A DNA stretch of 64,000 bases from CAWBVG01 sp963792175 (GCA_963792175.1 CAWBVG010000028.1:8155-72154); one strand, 5' to 3'; counted from the first letter of the stretch, positions 41,162 through 51,882 are shown. Notes: a model not told the origin generated them from the letters alone. Numbers and translations: made by a program.

Positions 41162-44020
41162 ATGGCTCTCTCCGCCGGCACGCGCCTCGGCCCCTACGAG
41201 ATCCTCGCGCCGCTCGGCGCGGGCGGGATGGGCGAAGTCTACACGGCCCGCGACACGCGGCTCGATCGCACGGTTGCCGTCAAAGTGCTGCCGCCCGACG
41301 TGGCGGCCGATCCGGAGCGGCGCGCGCGGTTCGAGCGCGAGGCCCGCGCGGTTGCCACGCTCCAGCATCCGAACATCTGCACGATCCACGACGTCGGCGC
41401 GGCCACCGAGAGCGTGTCGTTCCTGGTGATGGAACTGCTGCACGGCGAAACGCTGCAGCGGCGGCTGGCGCGCGGACCGCTGGACGACGGCGAATTCGTC
41501 GAGATCGCCACCGCGCTGACCGGCGCGCTCGATGCGGCACACACGTCGGGCATCATCCACCGCGATATCAAGCCGGCCAACATCTTTCTCACCGGCCACG
41601 GTCCGAAGATCCTCGACTTTGGACTCGCCAAGGCGATGGTCCACCAGCCTGTGGCGGCCGCGACTGTGCTGCCGACGAAGCTCGCCGATGGCGCACTCAC
41701 CGAGCACGGCCATACGGTCGGCACGGTCGCCTACATGTCCCCGGAGCAGCTGCGCGGCGAAGACGTCGACGTCCGCACGGATCTGTTCTCGCTCGGACTT
41801 GTGCTGTACGAGATGGCCACCGGTCAGCCGGCTTTTTCCGGCGCAACCAGCGCGGTGATTTCCGCCGCGATCCTGCACGAGCAGCCCCGCCGGCCGCAAC
41901 AGATCCGGCCGGCGCTGTCCGCACGGCTCGAAGAGATCATTCTGAAAGCGCTCGAGAAGGATCGCCATCTCCGCTATCAGCACGCGTCGGAGATACGCGC
42001 CGATCTGCGCCGGGCGAAGCGCGACACCGAGTCGATGCCGATCGCGCCGGCGACGCGGCCGTCAGCGGCTCGGACGATGCGGCGGGCCTTGTCGCTGGGA
42101 GCGGCAGGCGTGGCCCTCGCCGCGTCGGTGATCTGGCGGTTACATGTACCTGCATCGCCCGCCGAAGCTGACCGACAAGGACACCATCGTCCTCGCCGAT
42201 TTCGCGAACACGACCGGCGACCCGGTGTTCGACGAAACGTTGCGTCAGGGGCTCGCGGTGCAGCTCGAGCAGTCGCCGTTTCTGAGCATCGTCCCCGGGG
42301 AACGCATCCGCAAGGCGCTCCAGCTGATGGGGCAGCCCTCCAGCGCGCGACTGACCGACGATATCGCGCGCGACCTCTGCGTCCGTACTGGAAGCACGGC
42401 GGTCGTCACGGGATCGATTGCGAGCCTCGGCACCCAGTACGTGCTCGGTCTCCGCGCCGAGAACTGCGGAACCGGAGATCTCCTCGACCAGGAGCAGCTC
42501 CACGGCGGCGCGGAAGGAAGACGTGCTGAACGTCCTCAGCCAGCTCGCGATGAAATTCAGGACGCGGGTTGGCGAATCGCTGGCGACCGTCCAGAAACAC
42601 TCGACGCCGCTCGAGGAAGCCACCACGTCATCGCTCGACGCACTGAAAGCGTACAGCGCTGCGCTGAAATTGACGGTCGACGCACGCACTGTCCCACTCT
42701 TCAAACGCGCGCTCGACATCGATCCGAATTTCGCGATTGCGCATGCGCAGCTTGGCCTGGCGTACAGCGGCCTCGGAGAATCGCTCCTCGGCGAACAGAG
42801 CACGAGCAAGGCGTACGAGTTGCGCGATCGTGCCAACGACCGGGAGCGCTTCTTCATCACGACGATTTACGACCGGCAGGTGACGGGCAATCTCGAAAAG
42901 GAAGCCGAGACGTTGCGGCTGTGGGAGCAAACCTATCCGCGCGACCCGATCGCACCCGGGCTGATGGGTGGCTACGCCGCGGCAGGCACCGGCAAGTACG
43001 AGCTCATGATCCAAAAGTCCCGGGACGCCATTGCCATCGACCCCGACCTGGTTCCGCCGTACTTCAGTGTGGTCTGGGGTTATGTATGCCTGGGCCGTCT
43101 GAACGACGCTGAGAAAGCCCTTCGGCAGGTGACTGGCCGTGCTGCCGACCTGCCAGAGGTCCTGATCTTCCCCTTTCACATCGCGTTTCTGAAAGGTGAC
43201 GCAGCCGGAATGGAGCGCGCTGGCGGCGCTGGCCAGAGGCAAACCGGCCGCGGAAGACTTGATCTCGCACCTCCAGGCGCTGGTTCTCGCTCGCGCGGGC
43301 CGCCTCGACGCCGCCAGGGCAGTCGGCGCGCCACGCGATCGAGCTGGCATCGGCGGCCGGCCAGCGCGAACGCGCCGCCGTGCGGGAAACGGCCGTGGCC
43401 GTGTGGGAAGCGTTGTACGGCAATGCCGCCGCCGCGCAAGCGGAACGCGATGCACGTCCTCGAGGTCGCGAACGGACGACACGTGACGTTCGCCGCGGCG
43501 TTGGCCCTGGCGATCGCCGGCGAGCGTTCGCGAGCGCAGGCGATCGCCGACGATCTCGACCGCCGATTCCCCGAGGACACATCCGTCCGGTTCAACTACG
43601 TGCCGACACTCCGCGCGCTGTCGGCGCTGAGCGCGAACGACCCGTCGCGAGCCATCGAGCTGCTGCAACCGGCCGCCACATACGAGTTCGCCCAGCCCGG
43701 CATCAGCTTCTTCGGTGCCGGCGGCGGTTCCTTCGGCGCGATGTATCCCACCTATGTGCGCGGCAAGGCCTATCTCGCACTCCATAAACCAGCCGAAGCG
43801 GCCGCGGAATTTCAAAAGATTCTCGATCATCCAGGCGTCGTGCTCGGGGATCCGATGGGCGCAGTGGCGCGGCTGCAGCTCGGTCGCGCGCTCACCCAGG
43901 CGGGGGACATGACGAAGGCCAGAGTGGTGTACGAGGACCTGCTGGCGCTCTGGAAGGACGCCGATCCCGATCTCCAGCTGCCGAAACAGGCGAGAGGCGG
44001 AATTCGCGGCACTCCGATAA
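41162..44020 (+). CDS. Hanks-type Ser/Thr protein kinase with TPR sensor region, several frame changes
   Basis: The kinase domain begins MALSAGTRLGPYEILAPLGAGGMGEV, nearly the same start as the kinase at 28524, with Lys in VAVKVL, HRDIKPANI, DFGLAKA and SPEQ. A membrane segment (RALSLGAAGVALAASVIWRL) ends near 42140. The outer part starts with a TolB-like region (DTIVLADFANTTGDPVFDETLRQGL) and then TPRs (KRALDIDPNFAIAHAQLGLAYSGLGESL and later). Frames change near 42140, 42500, 43215, 43320, 43430 and 43995. The end AEFAALR with TAA at 44018-44020 is inferred by allowing one base indel. It converges with a quinoprotein gene. Confidence 0.85.
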
Positions 44021-45642
44021 CGCCGTCGGCGGTTTCGGGGCGGTGCCTGCTCGTCGTCCTCGTAATACAAACCGAACGCGAGGATCGTCGAGCCGGCCGC
44101 GACGGCGATGTACTGCTGGCCGTCGACGGTGTAGGTCATCGGCCCGGCCTTCCAGCGCTGACTCGTGTTGAACTGCCAGAGCGGCTTGCCATTCTTCGCA
44201 TCGGCGGCGATGAACGCGCCCGTGCCGTCGCCATAGAACAGCAGACCGCCGGCCGTCGCCATCAGACCGCTTCCCAGAATCCCGCTGCCGACTGCCGGCA
44301 CTTCCCACGCGGCCTTCCCCGTCTGGATGTCGATCGCCTTGAGAGACTTGGTGGTTGCCGGATCGCCGGGGGCGCGGCGCGTGGTGCCGCCGTAGAACGA
44401 CTTGCCCGCCTCCCACCATTTGTCGTTTTTCGTGTAGACCGAACACGACTCGTCGGCGAACAGATAGAACAGCTGCGTCGCCGGGTTGAAGGCGGTGGAC
44501 GTCCAGTTCGCGGCGCCGGCGACGGCGGGACAGACGCGCTGGCCCTCCACGCTCGGCTCGTTGCCGGGCAACAACTTCGGCCGGCCGTCGGCGCCGATGC
44601 CGCTGGCCCACGTCAGGTTCTTGACGAACGGCTCGGCCACCAGCACCTTGCCTGTCAACCTGTCCAGCACGTAGAAGAACCCGTTGCGATTCCCTTGCAG
44701 CAACAGCTTTCGCGGCTGACCACGAAACTGGGCATCGACGAGCACGGGCGTCTCGTTCGCGTCCCAGTCGTGCAGATCGTGCGGCGTGAACTGGTAATGC
44801 CAGCGCAGCTTCCCGGTGTCCGGGTCGAGCGCGACGACGGAGGCGCTGTACAGGTTGTCGCCTTTGCGCTCGTCGCCGTTGTAGTCGGGACACGGATTGC
44901 CGGTCGGCCAGTAGAGCAGACGTGCATCCGGATCGTAGGTGCCGGTCAGCCAGGTCGCTGCGCAGCCGTGTTCGATCGCCCGCCCGATCCACGTTTCCGA
45001 TCCCGGCTCGCCGCGTGCGGGAACCGTCCAGAACCGCCAGGCGCGCTCGCCCGTCGACGCGCGGTAGGCGTCGATGAATCCGCGGATCCCTTCATCGCCG
45101 CCCGAGACGCCGGCGATCACCAGATCGTTGACCACCAGCGGCGCACCGGTCGCACCGTAGTTCTGCCGGGAGTCGGCCATCTCGACATCCCAGAGCAGCT
45201 TGCCGCCGGCGCGATCGAGGGCGACCACGTGCGCGTTGTCGGTGACCATGAACACACGGTCGCCGAGGATCGCCACCCCGCGGTTGATGCCGCTGGCGGC
45301 GTCGCCGGCCAGACCCGGCGTGCGGGGACGGCTGAAGTGCCAGATCTCGCGTCCGGTGCGCGCATCGAGCGCGATCGCCTCATTCACCGACGTCACGTAC
45401 ATCACGCCGTCGACGACGACCGGCGTGCCCTCGAGCGCGCGCGGCGCGTCCTGCAGCGTGAACATCCACTTGGGCGCGAGCTTCTGGACGTTGCCGATGT
45501 TGATCTGATCGAGCGGGCTGAAGCGATTACCGCTCAGGCTGCCGTCGTAGGTCGGCCACGCGCCCGGTTTCGGGCGCGCGATATCTTCGAAGCGAATCCC
45601 CGGAGACTGGGCGTGCGAGGCCGGCGACTGCGAGAAGGTCAA
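44015..45642 (-). CDS. Methanol-dehydrogenase-like quinoprotein
   Basis: This is a PQQ-dependent alcohol dehydrogenase of the longer type: WPTYDGSLSGNRFSPLDQINIGNVQKL, NRGVAILGDRVFMVTDNAHVVALD, NYGATGAPLVVNDLVIAGVSGGDEG, PHDLHDWDANETPVLVD (with the putative catalytic Asp) and the final blade QYIAVAAGSTILAFGL. The C-terminus is unclear because the frame runs on into antisense of the kinase, so the stop is placed near 44015. The start (MTFSQSPASHAQSPGIRFED) is an alternative start codon near 45642, next to an inverted repeat. A signal peptide is partly lost, perhaps to a frame change within the repeat. Confidence 0.83.
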
Positions 45643-45720
45643 CGCAAAGGCCGCAAAGATCGATCGCGGTCTTTGCGCTTGCCAGCCGGCGCTCGCGCGT
45701 CGGTGCGAGCGAAGGCTGGG
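45637..45720. repeat. Composite inverted-repeat element (CGCAAAGA type), copy 2
   Basis: CGCAAAGATCG faces CGGTCTTTGCG around the centre near 45662, followed by the AGCC...GCTCGC / GCGAGCGAAGGCT hairpin. The order of parts is the same as in the copy at 25837, and again it lies at the 5' end of a quinoprotein gene. Confidence 0.7.
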
Positions 45721-45744
45721 TCGTCGTGGACAGCGGCGCGGCTG

Positions 45745-47055
45745 TCACCGTGGCTGCCGGACCGGCGCCGGCGTGATGGCGTCCCACCGCGCATCGCCGG
45801 TCTGCCGGTAACCCTTCGGCAGCGTGGTCCAGTCCGGGCGCGTCATCCCGTTCAGGTCGTAGACGACCTTGCCATCCCGAAGCGTCAGCTCGCAGGTCAG
45901 CTTCTGCGTGCCGTTCATGCGCGCGCCGTACATGTCCACGAAACCGAAGGTGCCCTTTTCGAGCCGGAGGACCGTGATGTCGGCGGGCGAGCCGACCGAC
46001 AGATTGCCCAGTTGCTCCTGCCGGATTTCGCGTGCCGGATTCCACGTCGAGCGCGCCACCACATCGTCGACCGACATGCCCATCGCCATGAACTTGTCCA
46101 TGACATTGAGGATGTCTTTCATGCCCGAGTTCATGCTGCCGATGTGGAGGTCGGTCGAAATCGAATCGGGCAGGAAGCCTTCTTTCATCGCGGGAACGGC
46201 GATCCGCCACGCGAAGCTGCCGCCGCCGTGGCCGACGTCGAAGATCACGCCGCGCTTGCGGCCTTCCCACATGCCCGGGTTCACCTTGCCCGAGTCGAGG
46301 AGCTCGTCGCGAAGACCGGAATAGGCGTGCGTGTAGATGTCGCCGGGACGCAGCTTCTTCGTGACGAGCTCGGCCATCGGCCGCTCGGGTCGATTGGCGC
46401 CGAAGTCGATCATCACCGGGACGTTGGCCTGGGTGGCGGCTTCGACCGCGCGCTCGACCGGCGCCCACTCCGGTCCGGAGTAGTGTGCGCTCTTGATGCC
46501 GACGACAACGCCCTTGTGACGCAGCGCCATCTCCGCGGTCGGCTTCGCTTCCATGTCGGCCAGATTCTGCTCGAACTTGTCGCCGCGCATGCCGGCGCCG
46601 ACGATGTTCAACATCGCCAGCACGCGGGTTCGCGAGCGATCGATGATGCGATCCTTGAAGTCCGGGAAGCTCCTCCAGCCCGAGGAGCCGGCATCGACGA
46701 TGGTCGTGACGCCCGATCGCAGCGTGAAGCCGTCGGGATAGAGGCTGTTGTCGCCGGCGTAGGATCCGCGCTCGCCGGTGCCGGCGTAGACGTGGACGTG
46801 AATGTCCACCAGTCCCGGCGTGACGTAGTAGCCGGTGGCGTCGACGACCTTGAAGGCGTCGGTCGGCGCGATGTTGGCGGCGACCGCGGCGACCTTGCCG
46901 TTGGCGATCGCGACGTCGCGAACCGCGCTGATCTGGTTCCGCGCGTCGATGACGTGTCCGCCTTTCAGCAGGAGGTCGTACTTCTGCTGCGCGGAGAGAC
47001 CAACGATCGAACCGACGATCAGAGACGTCGCAGCGGCATGAAGTTTCAGTCTCAT
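45745..47055 (-). CDS. Exported amidohydrolase (EF_0837/AHA_3915-type deacetylase)
   Basis: This is an intact 436-residue amidohydrolase with a Sec signal (MRLKLHAAATSLIVGSIVGLSAQ). Motifs: DIHVHV (two metal-binding His), a likely carbamylated lysine in VVGIKSAHYSG, THAYSG and FDVGHGGGSFAW (metal His), and STDLHIGSMNSG. The family removes acyl groups from N-acylated amino acids or amino sugars. Relatives are often encoded beside a SelA-like PLP enzyme, as here (131 bases away, same strand). The export signal is unusual for this family. Confidence 0.85.
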   Translation of the reverse strand: MRLKLHAAATSLIVGSIVGLSAQQKYDLLLKGGHVIDARNQISAVRDVAIANGKVAAVAANIAPTDAFKVVDATGYYVTPGLVDIHVHVYAGTGERGSYAGDNSLYPDGFTLRSGVTTIVDAGSSGWRSFPDFKDRIIDRSRTRVLAMLNIVGAGMRGDKFEQNLADMEAKPTAEMALRHKGVVVGIKSAHYSGPEWAPVERAVEAATQANVPVMIDFGANRPERPMAELVTKKLRPGDIYTHAYSGLRDELLDSGKVNPGMWEGRKRGVIFDVGHGGGSFAWRIAVPAMKEGFLPDSISTDLHIGSMNSGMKDILNVMDKFMAMGMSVDDVVARSTWNPAREIRQEQLGNLSVGSPADITVLRLEKGTFGFVDMYGARMNGTQKLTCELTLRDGKVVYDLNGMTRPDWTTLPKGYRQTGDARWDAITPAPVRQPR

Positions 47056-47069
47056 AGCTCAGCCCGTCT

Positions 47070-47185
47070 CATTGCGAAGCCACGAAGCCGTCGGGAATGG
47101 CATCCTTCGACGAGACTCATGGGCAGGCGCGCGGTCGGTGAGCCACGATGCGCAATCCACGTCTTCGCTCGTTTTCGTGGCGATC
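47070..47185. repeat. Inverted repeat with GCCACGAAG / CTTCG...TTTTCGTGGC arms
   Basis: GCGAAGCCACGAAG on the left and TCTTCGCTCGTTTTCGTGGC on the right flank a variable middle. It resembles the CACGAAAACACG element at 36377 and fills the gap between the amidohydrolase and the SelA-like gene. Confidence 0.5.
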
Positions 47186-47186
47186 A

Positions 47187-48854
47187 TTACCCTCGCCGAT
47201 AGTCGTGCCGCTTCGCCGTCCATTTCGCCGTCAGGTACTCGCCCATGTCGAGCGTCCCCGACATCGTCTCCGTCGCGACGGTGCCGTTGAACCTGAAGCT
47301 CAGGGCGTCGCCGTGCCGCTCGGTGACCGAGCTGTTCATCTGCACGCTGTTGCCGTCGATCGTGCCTGCGAGATCGCGCGACACGAAATCGCCCTGGTGC
47401 GTGCCTTCGAGCCGATTGCCCACCTGTTTCACGTGCAGCGTGTGGCTGGAGGTATTCGCCGCGTAGTCGATGCGCACATCCCATTGCCCGGTCAGATCCG
47501 CGGCCGGCGCCGCCGTTCGCGCGGGCGCGTCCTGCTTCGGCGGATTCGACAGGATGGCATGGAGCCGCTCGGCGACCACCTTTTCCTCTCCAGCCGCCAT
47601 CATGTACGGCGTGATCGAGATGCTCGACTGGCCATCCCGGTCCCGGCCGCCCGGCGTCGCGATTCGCGGCTCACCCTCCAGCAGCAGTCTCGCAACCGCC
47701 GCTCCGGTAATGCCGCGCCGCTTCGGATCCCACTGAATCACCAGCGTTGGCGTCCGGTTGGACAGCTCGGTCGTTTCCGTCACCGACGTCGTCACGCCGT
47801 CGACGGTGGAGACTTGCTTCGCGATGGTATCGAGCCACGACAGCCATCGGGCCGACTCGGCCTTGTGGTCGCGCTTCATCCACATCTCGACGGCCATCAG
47901 CATCGCGACGGCTTCTTCCTTGCCCACCTTCATCGAGCGCCCGAAGCCATGATGCGGCGCGCTGTGGACCCAGGCGGCCTGCACCAGGTCCTTCCGTCCG
48001 AGCAGCAGGCCGGCGGTCTGCGGCCCGCGGATGCACTTGCCGCCGCTGTAGGCCACGAGCGTCACGCCGTTCTGCAGGTGCACGTTCGGCACCGTCAACA
48101 CCTCTGCCGCGGCGTCGACGAGCACCGGCACCCGGCGTTGATTGGCCATCCGCGCAATCGCTTGCGTGCTGAGCGGACCCTTGTCGGCCTGAGGGCCGGC
48201 GAAGATGTAGATCATCGCGGTCCGCGGGCCGAAGGCGGCCTCGAGCTCCTCGGCCGTGCTGACCTCGACGATGCGCACGCCGACGGCGCGAACGGCCGCG
48301 TCGTACACGTTGCGGGAATGCGTCGGGATGATCACTTCATCCTTCGCAAACCCGTCGAGATGGGGAAGCCGCACGTGCAGATCGGGGTTGCCGCCGGCGA
48401 CGCACGCCGCGGTGGCATGGGTCAGCGCGGCAGAGCATCCCGAGGACACCATGCCCCACTCCGCTTTCGTCAGCTCCGCCAGCCGGGCGCCGATCGCCGT
48501 CATCAGCTCGTCGATGTGGACGTGATGCTGCGCGGCGGCGTTCATCGCCTCGCGGACCTCCGGCAGCATGCGCGACCCGCTGATGATGGTAAAGGTGCCG
48601 CGCGCGTTGATCACCGGCCGCACGCCGATTGACTGATAGATGTCCTGGCCGACGCGAAGGCCTTCGGCTCGCGGGCCTGAAAGGCCGGCGCTACCGACCG
48701 CCGCCTGCGCCGCGGCTGACACGTCGTTCCCGCGGAACAGCGCCGGCAGCGTCAGCAGCGCCGAGCGTCGAAACAGCTCGCGGCGACTCAGCGGGTCGGG
48801 CGCTTCACTGAGATTTGAGCGACTGCAGCATATGGTGTCCCTCTGTTCTGGCAA
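47187..48854 (-). CDS. Tat-exported SelA-like PLP-dependent enzyme with C-terminal beta domain
   Basis: The fold-type I PLP enzyme core covers about residues 75-445, with the cofactor lysine at K273 in AYSGGKCIRGPQTAG and the aspartate in VPVLVDAAAE. Relatives include D-glucosaminate-6-phosphate ammonia-lyase and other SelA-like lyases. The N-terminus has a Tat signal (PLSRRELFRRSALLTLPALF), which would allow export with PLP bound. The last 110 residues (LTGQWDVRIDYAANTSSHTLHVKQVGNRLEGTHQGDFVS) form a separate beta-barrel-like domain seen in secreted proteins. The apparent start is a TTG. It is not true SelA: it lacks that enzyme's N-terminal tRNA-binding part and is exported. Confidence 0.82.
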   Translation of the reverse strand: MPEQRDTICCSRSNLSEAPDPLSRRELFRRSALLTLPALFRGNDVSAAAQAAVGSAGLSGPRAEGLRVGQDIYQSIGVRPVINARGTFTIISGSRMLPEVREAMNAAAQHHVHIDELMTAIGARLAELTKAEWGMVSSGCSAALTHATAACVAGGNPDLHVRLPHLDGFAKDEVIIPTHSRNVYDAAVRAVGVRIVEVSTAEELEAAFGPRTAMIYIFAGPQADKGPLSTQAIARMANQRRVPVLVDAAAEVLTVPNVHLQNGVTLVAYSGGKCIRGPQTAGLLLGRKDLVQAAWVHSAPHHGFGRSMKVGKEEAVAMLMAVEMWMKRDHKAESARWLSWLDTIAKQVSTVDGVTTSVTETTELSNRTPTLVIQWDPKRRGITGAAVARLLLEGEPRIATPGGRDRDGQSSISITPYMMAAGEEKVVAERLHAILSNPPKQDAPARTAAPAADLTGQWDVRIDYAANTSSHTLHVKQVGNRLEGTHQGDFVSRDLAGTIDGNSVQMNSSVTERHGDALSFRFNGTVATETMSGTLDMGEYLTAKWTAKRHDYRRG

Positions 48855-48941
48855 TTGCGCAGGCGTAGATTAGCGCAGTTTCGATTTGAAATTCACCGTC
48901 CATTCGATTAGGTTGAAGCCGCTTTCACCACAGGAGGGAAT

Positions 48942-49710
48942 GTGCATCATCGCATTCTGCTGCCGGCCGTTTGCTGCGTCGCCACGCTCGGAGCCGTCGT
49001 CTTGGCGCGCCACGAACGCGCCCAGACAACCGCGACCGCGCGCGCCGGCAGCGCCCCGACGCGCCAGGAGATCATCGTCGAGTTCACGAAGGCGAGCACC
49101 GGCAACGTCGCTGATGCGGTGGATGAAGCCACGGGACAGCGAGGGTTCATGTATCGCGACATGAAGCCGGTCTTCAAGACCAAGATTATGGGCCCTGCGA
49201 CCACCGCCGTACTGCGTCGCGTCCTGAAAGGCGATCAGCGCGATTACCCGAACCGTCAGCTCGAGATCCTGGACGAGTCGGCGTCGGGCAGCGTGCTGGT
49301 GTACGTCCTCGAGGACGGCCTGGAGACGGCGGGAATCGGCAACCTGATGGCCACGACAGGAAAAGTGCGCGGTCTGGCTGGCGCCGTCATCGACGGTGGC
49401 GCCCGCGACGTCGAGGAGCTCGAGGAGATCGGCTTTCCGGTTTTCAGCCGCAGCCTCACACCTTCGACGTCCGTGGGCCGCTACGTGAGCGTGACCAAGA
49501 ACGTGCCGGTCACCTGCGCCGGCGTGCTCGGTGCGACCCGGGGACTGGATCGTGGGCGATCGCACCGGAGTGGTCGTAGTGCCGGTGGACAAGATGTCCG
49601 ATGTGTTGACGCTGCTCCGGCAGTACGACGAGAAGGAAACCAAGATGGTGTCGATCATCAAAGAAGAAAAATCGATGCTGAAAGCGCTCGCCAGATACAA
49701 CCGATACTGA
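48942..49710 (+). CDS. Exported RraA-like protein (HMG/CHA-aldolase fold), one frame change
   Basis: GTG 48942 follows GGAGGG and starts a signal peptide (MHHRILLPAVCCVATLGAVVLA). The domain matches RraA/4-hydroxy-4-methyl-2-oxoglutarate aldolase proteins: ASTGNVADAVDEATG, KIMGPATTAV, GIGNLMATTGKVRGLAGAVIDGGARDVEEL with the metal/substrate motif G-G-x-R-D, and FSRSLTPSTSVGRYV. The frame changes near 49545, after which DWIVGDRTGVVVVPVDK completes the family C-terminus. Family members act as aldolases or decarboxylases on oxo-acids. Export is unusual. It is transcribed towards the lactate permease, 34 bases away. Confidence 0.85.
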
Positions 49711-49744
49711 TCGGCGCCTTGCATCGATCCACAGTGTGGGCCGC

Positions 49745-51374
49745 ATGCTGAACTGGCAACAGAATTACGACCCGTTCAATTTCTGGCCGCTGTCGACGTT
49801 CGTGTCGGCGCTGCCGGTCCTCACGCTGTTCTTCGTTCTGATCGTGATGAAGAGTCGCGTCTGGGTGGCCGCATTGAGCGGGATGATGGTCGCGATCGCC
49901 TTGGCGGTGACGGTCTTCAACATGCCCGCGGCGATGGCGGCGGCGGCGTGCGTGCATGGATTCATCTTCGGCGTGCTCCGCATCGCGTGGATCGTCATCT
50001 CGTCGATCTTCCTGTACAACATCGCCGTGGAGACCGGTCAGTTCCAGGTCATGAAGGAGTCGATCGCGGCGCTTTCTGCCGATCGCCGACTGCAGCTCGT
50101 GCTGATGGCATTCTGCTTCGGCGCGTTTCTCGAAGGGACCGGCGGGGGCGGCGCGCCGGTTGCGATCGCCGGAGCGTTTCTGATCGGCTCTGGGCTTCGA
50201 TCCGTTTCAGGCGGCCACGTTATGCCTGGTCGCGAACACGGCGCCGGTCGCCTGGGGCGGCGTCGGAAACCCGATCCGCACCCTGGCCGGCGTCACGGGA
50301 TTAGCGGAAGGCACGTTGAGCGCGATGACCGGCCGGATCCTGCCGCCGATTTCGTTAATCCTTCCGCTCTGGCTCGTTCGCAGCATGGTGGGCTGGCGCG
50401 AAACATTCGAGGTCTGGCCCGCGCTGGCGGTCAGCGGCCTGTCTTTCGCCGCCATGCAGTTCTACTGGGCGAACTTCCAGGAGAACGGGCTGGTCGACAT
50501 CGTCGCCGCTATTTTTTCGCTGCTGGTAATGGTCGTGTTTCTGAAAGTCTGGCAGCCGAGGACCATCCTGACGACGGAGAATTCGCAGGCAGCGCGCGGC
50601 GCCGCCCCGCAACATTCAACTGCCGCGGTGCTCAAGGGTTGGTCGCCGTTCATTCTCGCTTCTATCCTGATCTTCATCGTGGGGCTGCCGGCGCTGAGCA
50701 GACCGCTCACCTTCGCGTCGCTCCGGCAGCCGGTCCCGTACCTCCACAACCTGGTGTATCGGATGGCACCCGTGGTTTCGGCGCCGTCGCCCGAAGCGGC
50801 GATCGCCGACTTGAACTTCGTCGCACTCCCGGGGACCGCGGTGTTCACCGGTGCCGCGATCGCCGCGATGATTCTCGGCATGCGGTGGCGCCGCATGCTG
50901 CAGATTCTCGGACGAACGTTGATCGACCTGACCCCGTCGCTTCTCGCGATCAGTTTCATGGTGGGGTTGGCGTTCGTGACGCGCTACTCGGGCATGGACA
51001 CGGTCCTCGGTCTCAGCCTCACGCGGACCGGATGGGCATTTCCATTCTTCGGGACGCTGCTCGGGTGGCTTGGTGTGGCGCTGACGGGTACCGATGCGGG
51101 ATCGAACGCGCTGTTCGGCAATCTTCAGAAGGTGACCGCCGAACAGCTCGGCCTCAGTCCGATTCTGATGGCTTCGGCGAACTCGAGCGGCGGCGTGATG
51201 GGCAAGATGATCGACGCGCAATCGATCGTCGTCTCAGCGTCCGCGACGCAGCAGGTCGGCAAGGAGGCCGCGATCTTCAAGGCGGTATTCCGTCACAGCA
51301 TCGTGCTCGCGTCGATCGTCGGCCTCATTGTCATGTTGTACGTGTACGTCATCCCGTGGATCATTCCCAAGTGA
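49745..51374 (+). CDS. L-lactate permease family transporter (LctP), one frame change
   Basis: This is a polytopic inner-membrane carrier for lactate, glycolate or similar hydroxy/oxo acids. The start MLNWQQNYDPFNFWPLSTFVSALPVLTLFFVL matches LldP/LctP. Further family marks are FGAFLEGTGGGGAPVAIAGAFLIG and, after a frame change near 50195, NTAPVAWGGVGNPI, then SSLLAIS-like and GTDAGSNALFGNLQ and SANSSGGVMGKMIDAQSIVVSASATQ. About 540 residues with a dozen or more membrane segments. In context it probably takes up the acid product made by the exported enzymes encoded beside it. Confidence 0.9.
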
Positions 51375-51383
51375 CGCATCTCT

Positions 51384-51857
51384 TCAGATGAACGCGATCA
51401 CGTCGATTTCGACGAGCGAGTTGCCGGGAATGCCGCCGGCCGCCGCGATGGTGGTGCGCACCGGCGGCTCGGCGCCGAAGCGGCCCTGGAACATCTCGTT
51501 CATGCCGGCGTAGTCCTTCAGGTCGTTCAGGTAGACGTTGCACTTCACGACTTTCTCCATCGACGATCCGACGCTCTCGAGCTGCTGCTGAATTTGATCG
51601 AGCACCGCCTTGGTGTGCACCTTGATATCGCCTTCGGAGTGATACCCGACGCCGGCGATGAACAGCAGGTTGCCGTAGGACACGGTGCCGTTGAAGAGCG
51701 GCGGTTTCTCCGGCTTCCTGCCGTTTCGATAGTGGACTTTCTTGACCGGCTTGTCGCCGGTCTGTGCGGCCGCCGTCGCGGGAATCGCGGCGGCCGTCAC
51801 GGCCGCCGCCGCGGTCACGCCGCGACGGATGAAGGCGCGTCGATTCGATTTCTTCAT
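51384..51857 (-). CDS. Tat-exported RidA-family protein
   Basis: RidA proteins hydrolyse enamine/imine intermediates released by PLP enzymes to 2-oxo acids and ammonia. The start at 51857 gives a Tat signal (NRRAFIRRGVTAAAAV). The mature part has the family marks GNLLFIAGVGYH, QIQQQLESVGSSMEKVVKCNVYLND and PPVRTTIAAAGGIPGNSLVEIDVIA, including the carboxylate-binding arginine. Frame intact. An exported RidA makes chemical sense beside the exported SelA-like PLP enzyme at 47187. It lies 25 bases after the TonB receptor gene and may be co-transcribed with it. Confidence 0.9.
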   Translation of the reverse strand: MKKSNRRAFIRRGVTAAAAVTAAAIPATAAAQTGDKPVKKVHYRNGRKPEKPPLFNGTVSYGNLLFIAGVGYHSEGDIKVHTKAVLDQIQQQLESVGSSMEKVVKCNVYLNDLKDYAGMNEMFQGRFGAEPPVRTTIAAAGGIPGNSLVEIDVIAFI

Positions 51858-51882
51858 ACAGGGCTCCTGTGATGAACGAAGG

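Noticed and set aside
42418..47202. A 1,594-codon plus-strand open frame
   Set aside because: It begins as kinase TPR sequence but runs antisense through the quinoprotein and amidohydrolase genes; high GC keeps such frames open. Only the first part is real.
47187..48854. True selenocysteine synthase SelA, which would have supported the selenoprotein call directly
   Set aside because: It is a SelA-like fold but has a Tat signal, lacks the SelA N-terminal region and carries a secreted-type C-terminal domain. It is not evidence for selenocysteine synthesis.
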